From Tannerella sp. (GTDB lineage Bacteria > Bacteroidota > Bacteroidia > Bacteroidales > Tannerellaceae), in NCBI GenBank assembly GCA_031288935.1, contig JAITQL010000189.1, positions 1-6,165 on the forward strand: a stretch of DNA of 6,165 nucleotides, given 5' to 3'. Of this stretch, positions 6,116 to 6,165 are shown one piece after another. Positions within the stretch are counted from its first letter, which is position 1. The number at the start of each line of letters is the position of its first letter. The position numbers were made by a program, and so were the translations under genes. Below the pieces are notes generated by a model. It ran no database searches, was not told the DNA's origin, and worked only from the letters and a program-made list of their open reading frames with translations.

Positions 6116-6165
6116 ATGGAAACAAAAAATCTCAAGGTCAAGTACAAAAGTACTCAATTAATTTC
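6116..6165 (+). CDS. 5' end of a divergent gene, truncated by window edge
   Basis: An ATG at 6116 opens a frame that stays open to the window end. It encodes METKNLKVKYKSTQLIS, with the last residue incomplete. It sits a short distance downstream of a good Bacteroidota-type promoter, which supports it as a true start. The visible residues are Lys-rich and polar with no signal peptide, so a cytoplasmic product is likely. Too little is present to assign a family. Confidence 0.5.
   Translation, partial: METKNLKVKYKSTQLI

Overview
The window looks like chromosomal DNA from a Bacteroidota (probably Bacteroidales-type) bacterium. The evidence is four exported carbohydrate-related proteins of types common in that phylum, no strong Shine-Dalgarno sequences before the starts, AT-rich intergenic DNA against GC-richer genes, and a good match to the Bacteroidota promoter pattern TTTG-N20-TAnnTTTG at the right edge. 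I cannot name a genus.

Almost the whole window is one minus-strand gene train, read from right to left. First comes a secreted GH99/GH71-like glycosidase with a C-terminal CBM9/DOMON-like domain (3845-5908). After 27 bases comes a secreted GH78-like six-hairpin alpha-L-rhamnosidase-type protein (2051-3817). A 136-base gap follows, holding an unusual array of five 11-bp repeats (1981-2035), then an SMP-30/gluconolactonase-like lipoprotein (1012-1914). After a further 84-base gap comes an aldo/keto reductase with a twin-arginine export signal (28-927). Positions 1-24 hold a short AT-rich tandem repeat just past the last stop. To the right, 5909-6115 is an AT-rich divergent intergenic region with a 7-bp-arm inverted repeat and a plus-strand promoter leading to the first codons of a truncated plus-strand gene (6116 to the edge).

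All four complete proteins carry an export signal (two Sec, one lipoprotein, one Tat), so the set reads as an extracytoplasmic glycan-processing cassette. Two glycosidase-fold enzymes would release sugars, possibly rhamnose-containing. A lactonase-like beta-propeller and an NAD(P)H-type reductase could then act on lactone or keto-sugar products. That pathway is inference. No SusC/SusD, transporter, sulfatase or classical regulator is visible in the window. The points most worth a second look are the helically phased repeat array, the non-standard active-site motifs in both glycosidase-like proteins, and the Tat-exported reductase. There is no gene-free stretch longer than about 210 bases. I saw no RNA genes, CRISPR, insertion sequences or convincing intrinsic terminators.
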